DNA of 64,000 bases, from contig NC_046679.1 in assembly GCF_009870125.1 (NCBI RefSeq), positions 8,184,001-8,248,000 on the forward strand, given 5' to 3'. The stretch is from Drosophila pseudoobscura (Eukaryota; Arthropoda; Insecta; Diptera; Drosophilidae). The notes below the pieces were generated by a model, which searched no databases, had not been told where the DNA came from, and worked only from the letters and a program-made list of their open reading frames with translations. Of this stretch, positions 1 through 10,500 are shown piece after piece. A program made the translations under genes and the position numbers. The first letter of the stretch is position 1. Each line of letters begins with the position of its first letter.

Positions 1-185
1 AAGATGTCGACCGTTGTCTTGATGGTCCGCGCTCTCCGTCGTCGGTGTCGTCGTTATCGGGATTGGGATCAATATCATTCGTTGTATTATTTTGAACTAA
101 TAACTTGGTGTACACGTCCACCCAAATGATCGTTAATAATCTGTTTATATTCCTGTGTTTGTCTATATTCAGCAAGATTTTTTAC
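1..185 (-). other. Exon-like open stretch at window edge, unrecognised
   Basis: On the minus strand a frame stays open from about 185 to the window edge. It translates to an Asn/Asp-rich stretch (NTTNDIDPNPDNDDTDDGER) preceded by IIWVDVYTK. Composition looks like real coding sequence rather than a random frame, but there is no start codon and the acceptor (possible AG near 140-150) is unproven. It may be the edge of a gene that continues left of the window, or a decayed piece. No family recognised. Confidence 0.25.
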
Positions 186-394
186 TCTTTTTTCATTCAA
201 AGTCCTAAATTCTCAAGCTGTCGTGAATTGCTTTCTGTCTTGCTGTGTATAATTTATAGATGGTGGAAAAGATTCTATAAAAGATTCTCGTCAATTGTGA
301 TTTTATACTGACAAAAAACTAAAGCCTTTTTCTTCTTTGTTAGAAGGCAATGATCGTGGTATTTTCCCTAATACTGTGTGTTTATATTCTTTAG

Positions 395-518
395 AAGCAA
401 GTTGATAGAATGGGAAATGCGCGAGAAGCGGGACGAAGATATGCTCAAGCGTAACAAGGACACTATGCGTCGCCATCAGAGTGCGATGAAGACATGCATG
501 GTGCGTCAAGGAGTATAA
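395..518 (+). other. Exon-like fragment encoding a charged helix, unrecognised
   Basis: A good acceptor (TTCTTTAG at 387-394) is followed by an open frame of about 40 codons ending at TAA 516-518. The peptide starts SKLIEWEMREKRDEDMLKRN and is strongly charged and helical. No upstream coding exon could be matched to it, so it is either the last exon of an unrecognised gene or a leftover piece of one. It sits just before the decayed Arf copy, in an area rich in broken genes. Function unknown. Confidence 0.25.
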
Positions 519-807
519 ACGTTGTATCGCTGCTCGATCAGCAGGAGGGCTTCATCGGCAATGGCTGTGGCAGTGGTTTTTAGAGGTAAGACATAAACCA
601 AAGGTAAATAATTGAGTGGTCTTAAATGTTTAAATATTCTGTTGAGGCAGCCATTGGCACCGGTGGGACCGCCGTTCTGGTTGTTTGAGCCACCGATTCG
701 TATATGCATAGTCTAGTTGAATACCATTGCAGCTGAATTTCATAAGAAATGGCTCAGTTTTGAACACGTTAATTTACTTCTCCTCGAACCTATCCAAAGG
801 CAAGCAA

Positions 808-1480
808 CAACTATGGGAAGTGTATTCCGTTTGGATGCTGCTGGTTAAACCACACGATACCTACGATTGGTAGGTAAAACTTGCTTGCAACAATGAATAA
901 TATCGGTACTCGATCTACTTACATGATTTATTCTCCTCCATTCTCTCTAGGTTTAAATGTGGAGACTGTAGAATACAAGAATATGAGATTTACAGTGTGG
1001 GATGTGGGCGGTCGAGAGCCATTGCATAGGCATTACTTTGCGAATGCACAGGTAAGTGCTTTGATTTGCTTCAATTCTCTGCAGATTCACTAATTGGCAT
1101 CCGTTTTGGTTCATTACAGACTCTTATCTCCGTCGTGGACAGCAACGACCGAGAGCGTGTCGATGAGACGAGACGAGAGAGGACTTGATGCGCATCCGAA
1201 AGAGCTCCGAGTTCTACTTTTATTTGCCAACAAAAAGGTGAGACGAAGCGAAGGTATACGGCACAGCACTCCTCCACTGCGGAAACTCCTCCTAGATGAT
1301 GACTTATTGTGAACTAAACTATGATTGTTCAAAGAGAATATCGTCGAGAATATTGCTTCCATTATCAAAAACCGTGATATAATCCTATCGTTTGTTTGGA
1401 TCGTTCTAGGATCTGCCAAATGCAATGAATGCTGTTGAAATTACGGTCTACAACTGGTACACGGAAACGATTATAAGAGA
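808..1480 (+). pseudogene. Decayed Arf GTPase gene copy with retained introns
   Basis: Pieces of an ADP-ribosylation factor can be read in order. They are an MGSVF-like N terminus at about 814, LDAAG joined to PTIG with most of the P-loop region deleted (about 830-870), then [20 protein letters not shown] with HRHYFANAQ (949-1050). SVVDSNDRERV follows at about 1125, then FANKK (about 1221-1235) and DLPNAMNAVEIT (about 1411-1445). DSNDRER and DLPNAMNA resemble the Arf1/Arf79F type more than Arf6. The blocks are separated by intron-like sequence with GT and AG borders (donor after PTIG at 870, acceptor before 949; donor at 1239, acceptor before 1411). Stops, frameshifts and deletions exclude a working GTPase: the GKT loop is broken and DVGGQ has become DVGGR. 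Retained introns mean a DNA-level duplicate, not a retrocopy. Confidence 0.8.
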
Positions 1481-1639
1481 ACCCAAACCAACTGCAAAAA
1501 ACACACTGCGTGAATGCTCTACACCTTTAAGTTCTCCAAAAAGTTTATTAAAAACGCTCTTGTGCTAATCAAGTTTAAAAATGTTCAAACTTGGAGCGCT
1601 TTATGAGCGTTATTAAAAATAATTTACTGTAGAATACAA

Positions 1640-3234
1640 CTATTTTTGACAAATGTAAAAATGTTTTTTCGAACAATCCAAATCGTTCATTCCATCTCTG
1701 GTCAGTTCTACACAATCTTCATTGCCCCTCCAGTTATCTGGGTATTGCCTCCATTTCAAGAAAGTGGCCTTCTGCCCAGTAGCACTCAACATATACTCCC
1801 CTTCTTTTTCAATATCATTAAAATCCAACCAGAATTGAAGAACGCCGGGTAGAGCCTTTGTCACTAAGTCGTACTCCTGCTGGTTCTGCGGGCTAGCCAA
1901 GTGGCTGTCCAGCTCTTGGCATCTATCCCGAGCATCTGTCCAGTTTAGTCTCTCGTTCATCACAAAATAATACAACTTTGAGCCAAGTTTCTCAAACGAA
2001 ACGAACCGGTACTTCCAGAGTGTTTTTAATTTGGACTCTGACTCCTTAACAGCTGCCTCGTGGGTAGACATTGTTTTCTGTTGATTCGTCAATTGATCCT
2101 GCAGCTGCGACAGTCTGGTCTGTGAGTCCGACAGAGTCCTTTCGTCATTTTCAAGTTTCCTTTCATGGCCTGAAAACTTATTTTCGAGCCCGTTCAGTAC
2201 CTCTGCCAGTTTACTTCCATCCGACTCGATCTTTTGTTGCCTGTCTGTTAAGTCTTTCTCTAGGTTGGCAATACTTTCCCTGACCTTTGCGGCTTCAGCG
2301 ATATGCTTCAATTTTTGGCCAGACAATTGATCCTTTATGCCGCTAAGACCATCAGCCACTTTACTAATATTTGAAGTTATATTGTCCCGTTGCTCGGACA
2401 GCACTTTCTCAATGTTGGAGATTCTCTTCGTAACTAAGATTTCATCCAAAGAGACCCTTTCTTCTTGTCCTGTGATCTGTTTCTCTAGTACCTCTGCTTT
2501 ATCCCGCAACTTGTCTAAATAGGACGTGCCATTGCCAACCCTCGCCTGCTCGACTGCGATCTGGTTTTCCATTCGTCCTAGCATCTCCAGCATCTGCTGT
2601 GCCCCCGCAACCAGCTGTCTTTGTTTGTCTTCCAATTTTTCAAGTCTCTCTGTGGCTGTGCTTTCGGCCAAAGCAGCCCTCTCCTGCTGCTCTGTGATCC
2701 ATTTCTCCAGTCCACCCAGTCTTTCGCTCAGCCTGCCCATATCAGAATCGTTTCTTTCCTGCTGATCTGACAAGTTTTGTTTCACTCTTTCGATCATTTC
2801 CAACAGCCCGTTTTCGGCAGATGTGTCCATCCTTTGGCGTTCAACTAATTTATGTTCTACACTGTCTAGTCTTGCCGCTTGCGCCGATGAGGTATCCTCG
2901 TTTTGTTTTAGTTTGGTTTCGATTTCCTCTAGTTTTTGTCTGCTCTCCAGTTTGTCTTGATGGTTTACTATTCCAAGTTCAGTCCAATTCTTGTGCATCA
3001 TCCAATTGTTTTCCATGTTATTCAGTTGCCGTTGCATCATAAGCTGCTGATCCAAGACTGATTTTATGGATTTGTAGCAGAAGTCTGTGCAGCCAGTATA
3101 TGATTGCACCTGTCATTATGGTTATTGAATATTTTCGCTGTCTACTATATCTCTCAAGCTGAAATACTCACAAAATTTTTTGCCAGAGTTTGCTGCGAGA
3201 GTACAAGGACAAAAAATGCAGCAATGTAGCTCAT
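1640..3234 (-). CDS. Secreted C-type lectin with 25-residue-repeat coiled-coil stalk
   Basis: Two exons (3234-3172 and 3109-1640, 62-nt intron, phase 0) encode 510 residues. Residues 1-18 form a signal peptide (start MSYIAAFFVLVL). Residues about 80-378 are a long coiled coil built from roughly 11 tandem units, mostly exactly 25 residues. The last 120 residues are a C-type lectin domain: the four expected cysteines are present (DRCQELD, EDCVEL, LDCSKK, YICQK), the sugar-site EPN/QPD position reads YPD, and WND reads MND. It should be secreted and bind a glycan, perhaps weakly or with altered specificity. Drosophila lectins of the lectin-24A/21C type share this plan (signal, helix, one CRD), but this stalk is unusually long for them. 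I cannot assign an ortholog. A TATA box lies about 85 bp upstream of the start. Confidence 0.88.
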
Positions 3235-3318
3235 TCTGATCAGTTGTAGCTCAACAATTCAAATACAAGACTGAAGAGCATTGAGACTTGTGAGTTGCTT
3301 AAGTAGTAAATCTCGAGA

Positions 3319-3326
3319 TATTTATA
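3319..3326 (-). promoter_or_regulatory. TATA box of the lectin gene
   Basis: The minus strand reads TATAAATA here. It lies about 85 bp upstream of the lectin ATG (3234), which would place transcription start near 3290 with a 5' leader of about 55 nt. This fits a tissue-specific secreted-protein gene. Confidence 0.55.
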
Positions 3327-3599
3327 TGGTAAATGAGTCAGTGAATACTTAAACCATGATGACCATTAACCATATTTAAATATGTACCTTCCAAGAATCT
3401 TGGATTCCTTGTAATCTTGGTGTTGCATTTTTCTGGGTAGTGTGTGTAACATTAATATCTTCACATGCGTCTTCTACATGCAAGTACATATGTAAGTGGT
3501 ATACCCTTTTTATTTGTAAGCATTTTCTCAACATTTATTGAATTTGAAGCTCTTTGTTTATTAATATGGGACCTAAACGACCCTCTATGATTTTGACAA

Positions 3600-4418
3600 A
3601 AAGATTAGCATACGAAATAACGGGTTTATTTCTAAATCCGAAATAGATTTTTGAGAACTTTTAGGCGAGGAAGCGCATCCAGGAGGTGCAGAAGTTGGCC
3701 ATCTGTCATGGGGCTGGATATATGGAAGTAGATAAGGTTCTTTAGCTTCAATAAGTCCGCGAAGGGCAGGGTATCCAAGAATATATCCAATTCCTTGACT
3801 GTAGATATATTGCAAAGATGCTGAACCTGTGCCTCCTTCAAAACGTGACTTTTCAGGATAAGACTTTCCAAAGGAGAACCCTGTTTGTTGATCAATCCTT
3901 CGTAAGGAACCATCATGCCACACCTGTTAATGCTGAAGATTGGGTAGCTGGCAGACCAGCTCATTAGGCACCGTGGAGTCAAGGAGCTCTACGCCAAAGG
4001 CCAGACGTTCCAGCTGCTGACAGTTCGTCACCAGAATGTCAAAGTTGTTCTTACTGATTTTTGGAATAAGCTGTCCAAATTTCTTCATAGTTTGGCAGCA
4101 ATCCGTCAAGCTCTTGGCGTTTTCTCTCCATCAGCTTTTCCTTTCTGTTTTGCCTGAGAACAGATTTTGCCGCGTGTTCACTCATTTCTCTTCTTGCGTT
4201 CTGTTCTGTTTTTTTTGAAAAGCCTCTACTTTATCAGAAACTGCGGAAAATATGAAAATATGCAGCTTTACTTATAATGTGTCTATGGGGATGGAAGTCA
4301 ATAGCATACCTCGTTTTCTGTGTTGATCACTGAATATCTTCTGGGACTGGCCCATCAGTACTTTGTTCAGGAATCTATACGTCTGGCTGGAGAGCCAAAT
4401 GGCTTTCTTCAAATTCAT
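3600..4418 (-). pseudogene. Broken leucine-rich-repeat gene, with a possible intact upstream exon pair
   Basis: Leucine-rich-repeat sequence is clear in two frames: TNCQQLERLAFGVELL then LVCQLPNLQH (about 4070-3927), and, after a frame change near 3940, blocks such as LESLILKSH, STVKELDIF and LPRLKVL ending about 3632. Upstream, a third frame gives a plausible spliced N-terminal part. Exon 4418-4310 (starts MNLKKAIWLSSQTYRF) joins 4205-4055 through GT..AG with matching phase, encoding a lysine/arginine-rich helical segment that ends at a GTAAGA donor. Either all of this is one LRR gene broken by two single-base frame changes, or a small unknown gene overlaps an LRR remnant. I favour the first. 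No F-box could be read with confidence. Confidence 0.55.
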
Positions 4419-5105
4419 ATATTTATATGGGCATTACCAACATTAAATCAATGCTTTTCAACTAAACCGTCGATGAATTGAATGCAGTTACTCAAACCAG
4501 CTTCGGCGGGCCTGTTATTGTGCCGGAATCTGTTATTTTCGTAGTTAAGGTTGTTTCTTCCCCACAGATTGTCCTTTCCAGGATTTCTCTTTAAAATAAA
4601 TAGGATTGAATTTTTACTGTTATGGAATTGTGAATACGTTTGTCTTCCAAGGTTCAGTAGGTATCAGGATCGAGAGAAATATACACAAGATACTAATAAT
4701 GTACTTGAATATGTCTAAAGAATATCAATTTGATAAAAGGTCTTAGAAAAATTGCGTTTTATCTACATATAAAATTAACAAAATAGGGTGCACAAAGGCC
4801 TATAGACGCATCGTGTCATCAAATACCAGCAACATTGCGACTCTTTTTTGTTGAACTTTTTCGTTTAACCCGTTTTTTACGTAAAATCCAATAAAAGCAA
4901 GGATTAAAAACTATCCAATCTTGTAGAAAATGTATTCATTAATCGTATAAAATTATGTGGGCATGGCTAAATGTTGTATATAGTTTGTAATATTCGAAGG
5001 AAGATCAGAAACGAGGAAAATGTATAGTAGAACTTCAACTCGTCAGTATTTTAACGGTATGTTTTGGTATATTTCCAAGGGTCGGACCGTATATCGAAGC
5101 CTCCG
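4419..5105. other. Intergenic stretch, no gene seen
   Basis: AT-rich sequence between the broken LRR gene and the Dlc90F promoter. No open frame with coding character and no splice-supported exon were found on either strand. Confidence 0.6.
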
Positions 5106-5116
5106 CGGTCACACTG
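5106..5116 (+). promoter_or_regulatory. Core promoter Motif 1 of Dlc90F
   Basis: CGGTCACACTG matches Drosophila core-promoter Motif 1 (consensus YGGTCACACTR), typical of TATA-less, broadly expressed genes bound by M1BP. It sits about 350 bp upstream of the Dlc90F start codon and just before a probable non-coding first exon ending at the donor at 5196. Confidence 0.7.
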
Positions 5117-5468
5117 CCGCTATAGTTTTTACGTCCATTTTTTGCGTTGAATTTATCTAAATTTATTAATCAAACAGTGATTTAGCAGCCAAAAGGTGAG
5201 CAGCGGCTCGAAATAATTAACTAATTCCACCAGCACACACTGTCCAGTGGTCCAGGAGTTTCCAGAGCAGATCGTAAAAAGTTCCTGCTGCTATGACACT
5301 CAGACCCAACAAAACAAATAATATTTTATTTCATTTTATTTTTCAGTCAAGGCGTCGGCTACGAGACAAAAGCGCGCGCACAACGAATAAAACAAACAAG
5401 CTAAATAAACAACATACAAGTTAAAAAAGACATTAGACTGATTTCGCGACTTGCACACTGAAGCAAAA
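5117..5468 (+). other. Dlc90F: 5' UTR and leader intron of Dlc90F
   Basis: A probable untranslated exon (about 5117-5195) ends at AAAAG followed by GTGAGC. A leader intron runs 5196-5346 and closes at TTATTTTTCAG. The remaining leader (5347-5468) runs into the start codon. This is inferred from splice consensus and the Motif 1 position; no transcript was available. Confidence 0.5.
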
Positions 5469-5804
5469 ATGGATGACTCACGCGAAGAAAGCCAGTTCAT
5501 AGTGGATGATGTGAGCAAGACGATTAAGGAGGCCATCGAGACCACTATCGGAGGTAATGCTTACCAGCACGACAAGGTGAACAACTGGACCGGCCAGGTG
5601 GTGGAGAACTGCCTGACGGTGCTCACCAAGGAGCAGAAGCCCTATAAGTACATCGTCACGGCCATGATCATGCAGAAGAACGGAGCCGGACTGCACACGG
5701 CCAGCTCCTGCTACTGGAACAACGACACAGACGGCAGCTGCACAGTCCGCTGGGAGAACAAGACCATGTACTGCATCGTGTCCGTCTTCGGCCTGGCCGT
5801 TTAG
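5469..5804 (+). CDS. Dlc90F: Dynein light chain Tctex-type (Dlc90F)
   Basis: A single coding exon of 111 residues, starting [20 protein letters not shown] and ending VSVFGLAV. This is the Tctex1/DYNLT dynein light chain, which forms a homodimer on the dynein intermediate chain and helps cytoplasmic dynein carry cargo along microtubules. As far as I recall the sequence is essentially identical to D. melanogaster Dlc90F, and its full length fits the family. The ATG at 5469 is chosen because the family begins MDDSREES; the frame opens slightly upstream (5451) without another ATG. The body is GC-richer than its surroundings, as expected for a conserved, highly expressed gene. It converges on the RPA49 gene downstream. 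Confidence 0.96.
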
Positions 5805-6151
5805 ACGGGACTTGCGGATGCGGATGCCAACCAAGAAGCAACATAGAATTCACACAACTAACTACTAAGGGGGAGGGATTAACAAGATTGCCGCCGTAAA
5901 TAAATTTTCCAGCACAGCACTCGGACACGGACAGTGAGACAACACGTACACACGGCCAGCCTACGGACCAGGACCAGGCCCCTACAATGAATAATTAAAA
6001 GGAGTTACATACAACACTCAAACACGCAGGATAATAACCAATTCCAGCATTATGCTTTTTTTCGTTTGGAGCACGCCATCGTGTTGGAGGTGTACGCGCC
6101 TAATGTTACTCAAGATATTCTTCAATTAAAGCCTAAATAATGTAATGTAAA

Positions 6152-6164
6152 AATAAACTTTATT
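6152..6164. terminator. Palindromic poly(A) signal shared by two convergent genes
   Basis: AATAAACTTTATT reads AATAAA on both strands, centred on one C. It lies about 350 bp after the Dlc90F stop and about 67 bp after the RPA49 stop on the opposite strand, so one 13-bp site can serve as the cleavage signal for both genes. Confidence 0.65.
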
Positions 6165-6230
6165 GTGACGACCTTGACAGGCCGGCCACCTAGAAGTTGT
6201 TTAATCGATGTCAAACAGGGTGTTCTACTT

Positions 6231-7501
6231 CTACTTCTTGCGTTGGAAGCGGCGGGATTTCACCAAGGCCGGCACGGTGCTGGGCAGGCGCAGACTGAGC
6301 ACATCCGAGCGGGACTTGGGTCGGGCATTGACGATGTGGGCGTACGATTTGATGCGTTCCTTGGTGGTGCGTAGGGTGCGGGAGAGCACATTCACATCGA
6401 CCTCGTGCTTGTCGCTGATGAGCAGGGCCAGCACAATGAAGTGGGTGAGCGCCTTCTCCGTGCTGTAATTGGTGCGGGTGCAGCTCTTGGCCACATTAGG
6501 GTCCGCAAAGCGGTGACGTATGTCGTTCTCGATCTTTTCCGTGATGCGGGACAGCTCCGCGCCCTTCATTTGCCGCGAGCGCAGTGCTATCAGCGACTGC
6601 AGGGCGTCCATGTAGATAATAAGCTTAATGTGCAGAAAGTCCTGATTCGAGGCTATCTCCCTATCCTGGATGCGCTTGAGGCAAGTGCGAAGATACTCCG
6701 ACTCAATTCTGCGGCGGGGAAAAGGCTGGTTACTCTGAGGTACAAATCTCCATTCGAATGATCTACTTACGGCAGCGCCTCCAGCGGTGTAGCGTACACC
6801 ACCTTGGCCTCCTCATCTAGCCTCTCCAGCAAGTTGGCCGGCACCACGTCCTCCACGTCAAACACCTCACTGATCTTAGTGGCTGTTTTGTCAAACTTGG
6901 GCACTATGGTGGCCAAGTACTCCTCGTTGCTGGCACTCACGTCGGCCAGTGTCTTGTCCTCTTCGTCGTCGTTCTGTGGGGAGGCCTGCACTGTTTCGTC
7001 CAAATCTTGACGCACAACTTCCACATTGACCATCATCTTTTCGCGATTGTCCACGAGGCGCGAGGCCTTGCGACCCCCGTACTCCTTCAGGAGTTTCTTA
7101 GCAGCATGCTCCTTGGTCAGCATTGGCAACACCTTCTGCTTCTCTTTCTGTTCCAGCTGCTGGTAGACGCTATTGGACAGCAGCGCCTGCTGAACGGGAA
7201 TGATTTGCACCTTGTTTGTGCTCTTTTCTCGCAAGCAGATGTACGTGTCAAACTGCTCGTTATCCCGCACCTCCCCCGTGTAAAGTTGGTCGCCGGCAAT
7301 GACCGCAGCGCGCTTCCGCTTATCCTTTCTACTCTCTACGATAGAGAAGTCGGCGGTGCCGCCCAAAGAGCCATTCTGAAATTTAACTGCCAAAACGTTG
7401 TTACTTCACACAGAGATACGGAGAACTTATGACTTACGCATTACGGGTTGTTCATCATGATGATGGCGACAAACAGTCTCAATAATGGGTTTATCATCCA
7501 T
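6231..7501 (-). CDS. Polr1E: RNA polymerase I subunit RPA49 (POLR1E)
   Basis: Three exons (7501-7438, 7386-6771, 6708-6231) give 385 residues with matching phases at both introns (51 and 62 nt). RPA49 is the Pol I-specific TFIIF/TFIIE-like subunit; with RPA34 it supports rRNA initiation and elongation in the nucleolus. The N-terminal half (FQNGSLGG through GEVRDNEQFDTYICLREK) matches the dimerisation region. The middle is an acidic linker (QNDDEED), and the C-terminal half (DALQSLIALRSRQMKGAELS through SRRFQRKK) is the tandem winged-helix region. Length fits a family of roughly 400 residues. The start MDDKPIIETV was chosen because it splices in phase into the conserved exon 2. A DRE and a CACGTG E-box lie immediately upstream. 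Assigned by family resemblance. Confidence 0.88.
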
Positions 7502-7542
7502 TTTACTTTTATTTCAAGAATCAGTAAATAAATAAACCGCCG

Positions 7543-7548
7543 CACGTG
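7543..7548. promoter_or_regulatory. CACGTG E-box upstream of RPA49
   Basis: A perfect CACGTG lies 42 bp upstream of the RPA49 ATG. Myc/Max binds this hexamer and in flies drives ribosome-biogenesis genes, so a Myc-responsive promoter is a reasonable inference. The hexamer also occurs elsewhere in the window by chance. Confidence 0.5.
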
Positions 7549-7565
7549 TGAATTAGGGATGAACC

Positions 7566-7573
7566 TATCGATA
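7566..7573. promoter_or_regulatory. DRE (DREF site) in the RPA49 promoter
   Basis: TATCGATA is the perfect palindromic core of the DNA replication-related element bound by DREF. At 65-72 bp upstream of the RPA49 ATG it marks a TATA-less, growth-linked core promoter. Confidence 0.65.
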
Positions 7574-10500
7574 AAATATATCGTTGGACCCACAGATATA
7601 TTTTTATTTTTATTTATTTATTTATGCCGATGAAAGTGAATTATAAAACATTAATACAATATTTACATTTGTTTTGGGGAAAACTAAGCTTTGGTTGGGT
7701 TTCAGTTGGGTTTGTTCGATTTTCCGAATATTTCAACCCTGTTCTGCATATCGTGTGAACTATCACCACTAGTAACAACGAAATCTGTCAGATCAAAAAT
7801 CAAATTTTGGCGCGTAAAAAAAGGCTGACAGGCGTAATGAGATTTTCAAGAATAACTGTGTCAAACTCCAAAGCAGCTCCAAGGCTGGTTGGTTTCCCGA
7901 CACGGATGCCCATTCTCCCTGAGCCGTGATTTTGATCCTTACCTGTTGCTGAACACTGGAAACTTAGGCTGTTTCTTATTCGTAACACCGAATGAAATCA
8001 TTTGGAAACAGTTGGAGTCAATAATGGAGCAAAATAATCCAGGTGTTTATGCCGCAAACTTTAATGCGCCACAATGCTCACAAACAACTTCCATTTGATT
8101 GATGCGAAAGAAAGGATGCGAAGCGTATTCAATTGTGCAATCGTATTAAAACGATGCTCTATACAAATCATACCTTGATGCCTTTCCCCTTGCGCGTTTT
8201 CCGCGATCGCGTTTCCGATTTCATATGTAAATATACATCTAGCCTATTACCATCCTGGGACTGCATTTTATAATATGACCACATTTCAGCTCAATCGGTG
8301 CAGGACTCTTCGATTGACTATAATAATAATAAAATAAATAGTTTCAAAACCATCCCATGTATCATAAAGGTTTTATTTTAATTTGTGATTAAGCAAATAG
8401 CGTTACTGACAACTTTTGTTCAACTTTTCAAATCATTCATTTAATCCCCTTGTCATGGTTAAACCAAAGTTATCAAAGTTAAACCAGCTGTTAAGTGGTC
8501 ATCACAAATTAAGCAAACTGTCCGAATTATATCAAATCGTTGAGAAAGTTTTGCGAATAACATGCGCTCGTCCAGGAAAGTTGCTCAGCCGCAAGTCCAC
8601 TTCGAAAGTGCGGCATGCCCCCTAAGCACACATTAACACATACCAACCTCCATAGTTGGAAAAAACACAGATATGTGTACTACATATGCATCTTGTAAAT
8701 GCATAATGACCACCAAAACTAATTAATATGCATAACGGACTGGCTCCCGTAGTTGTGGTCTTCCGGGGCTCATTTAACTCTGGCTGAGGCTGGAATATCA
8801 GCCTGATGAGGCGGCATCAACCCATTACCGTGTTGGCGTGGAACTAGCCATCCCACCCTTCCACAATTTAGCCTGTCTCTGCTCCCATCAGACAACGCTT
8901 AGCAACAACTTCCACATACGTGGAATCAGGGCACTCCTCAAAGTATGCTGTGACTTTTTGAGAGCTCGCCGAGTGCTCAAGTGTGTGTGGGTGTGTGTGG
9001 GGCTGTCAAAAGCGCTGAAGTATGTGTGAGAGCGTGTGTTTGCTGTCTAGGGAAATTTAGCAAACCTTAAATGACAGATTTAAGAGCGTTTTATTGGCAC
9101 GTTTTCTCATGCCCTTATGTTTAGATTTTCCCTGCCAACTTTTCTAACTAAAACTAAACCGTTTGCTTAACTTTAGTTGAATGTGTTGAATTGCACTGTA
9201 CATACGTTCATAACAGCAACAGAATTGTCCTGTGAAGGGCACAGAATCAGTTAGTTGGAATTGTTTACAAAATAAGAATACAATGTTCAATGGACAGACT
9301 CTCGCAATATGCCATGCGATATTTGCAATGCATAAATTATCATCTATTAAAAATGAAATTTTGTTTGAAGGATAACCATGCATATTGCATATATTTTCTG
9401 CGCATTTCCATTAAGGTAAATCAATTTTCCCTAGAATTTTATAATTCCTGCTTTCCTCTTTAAATATCAATTGATGTTGGTGGATAGTAAAATTATTCAA
9501 CTTGCAGCTGGCCTTAATTTTCAAGCACCTCCTGGCACTCGACTGTTGAAAAATCAGCTAACTGTGGGATATTTGATGAAAAAACAGGTTTCTCAGGCTT
9601 AGGCTCTCCTGCAGCGCCCAGCCCTTTGAAGTGATTTTTTAAATGGAAATCTTATTAGCCCGTCTGAAACAGCGACTGGCGGCAATATCTTGTAAATCTC
9701 GAGGTCTGAGACCTTATTGATTCAACGACAAGCGGCGACAGGCAAAGAGCTAATGACGACAGGAAGTCAAAGGCACGACTGGCACGAGTACACGGGAGAC
9801 CCATAGTCAGTGGGAGGCCATGCGTATGCCAGTCTCTATTATACTAATGCTATTAATATCACACCAGGAGCAGTAGTAATAGCCTTACAACCTTTCCCGG
9901 CAGCCCCAATGCCATGGTCATGGCGGAGTCTATGCAAAATATATTGCATTATGTTGGAAACCTAATAAACATACAGCAAACAAAGGCTAAAGTTCTGTTT
10001 GTTTTATTGTTGTAAAATATATATTTTTTAATATATCACAACTGCTTTTCCAGCCCCGTCCGTGAGCCAGGACCATAAACAGGAAGGCTCTAGTGCCAGC
10101 CATAAAAATCATGGGTCGAGCCATATATCTGATGGGCCTCCTCATCCATTTCTAGGCACTTTTATGTCCCACATGGCTGCAGTTAGCCCCATGCCAGAGG
10201 GTCCATCATCTGCTCTCCATGTGATAGGAGTTCTTCTTTTTTCCGTCTTGAGTTCTGCCGAAAGCTGCCTACTGCTCCATTGGGTGTCATCCAGCGAATG
10301 CACTGTAGGGCTTAAAGACTTAAAGCCTCCCAAATCTGTATAGATGATGCTTAAACATTTGTGGCTCTTGATTTCAACTGCTAATGGGCCTAATGGAAAG
10401 CTGTCTTCCTGCTTCAATGACTCGGAAAGCAGAATTTACTTAAATTCAAACCCTTTACCATCATTATCTGTGTACTCATACGTTTATCAACTTCTCTACC

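Noticed and set aside
5478-5928. Minus-strand frames opposite Dlc90F
   Set aside because: Shadows of the highly conserved plus-strand coding exon.
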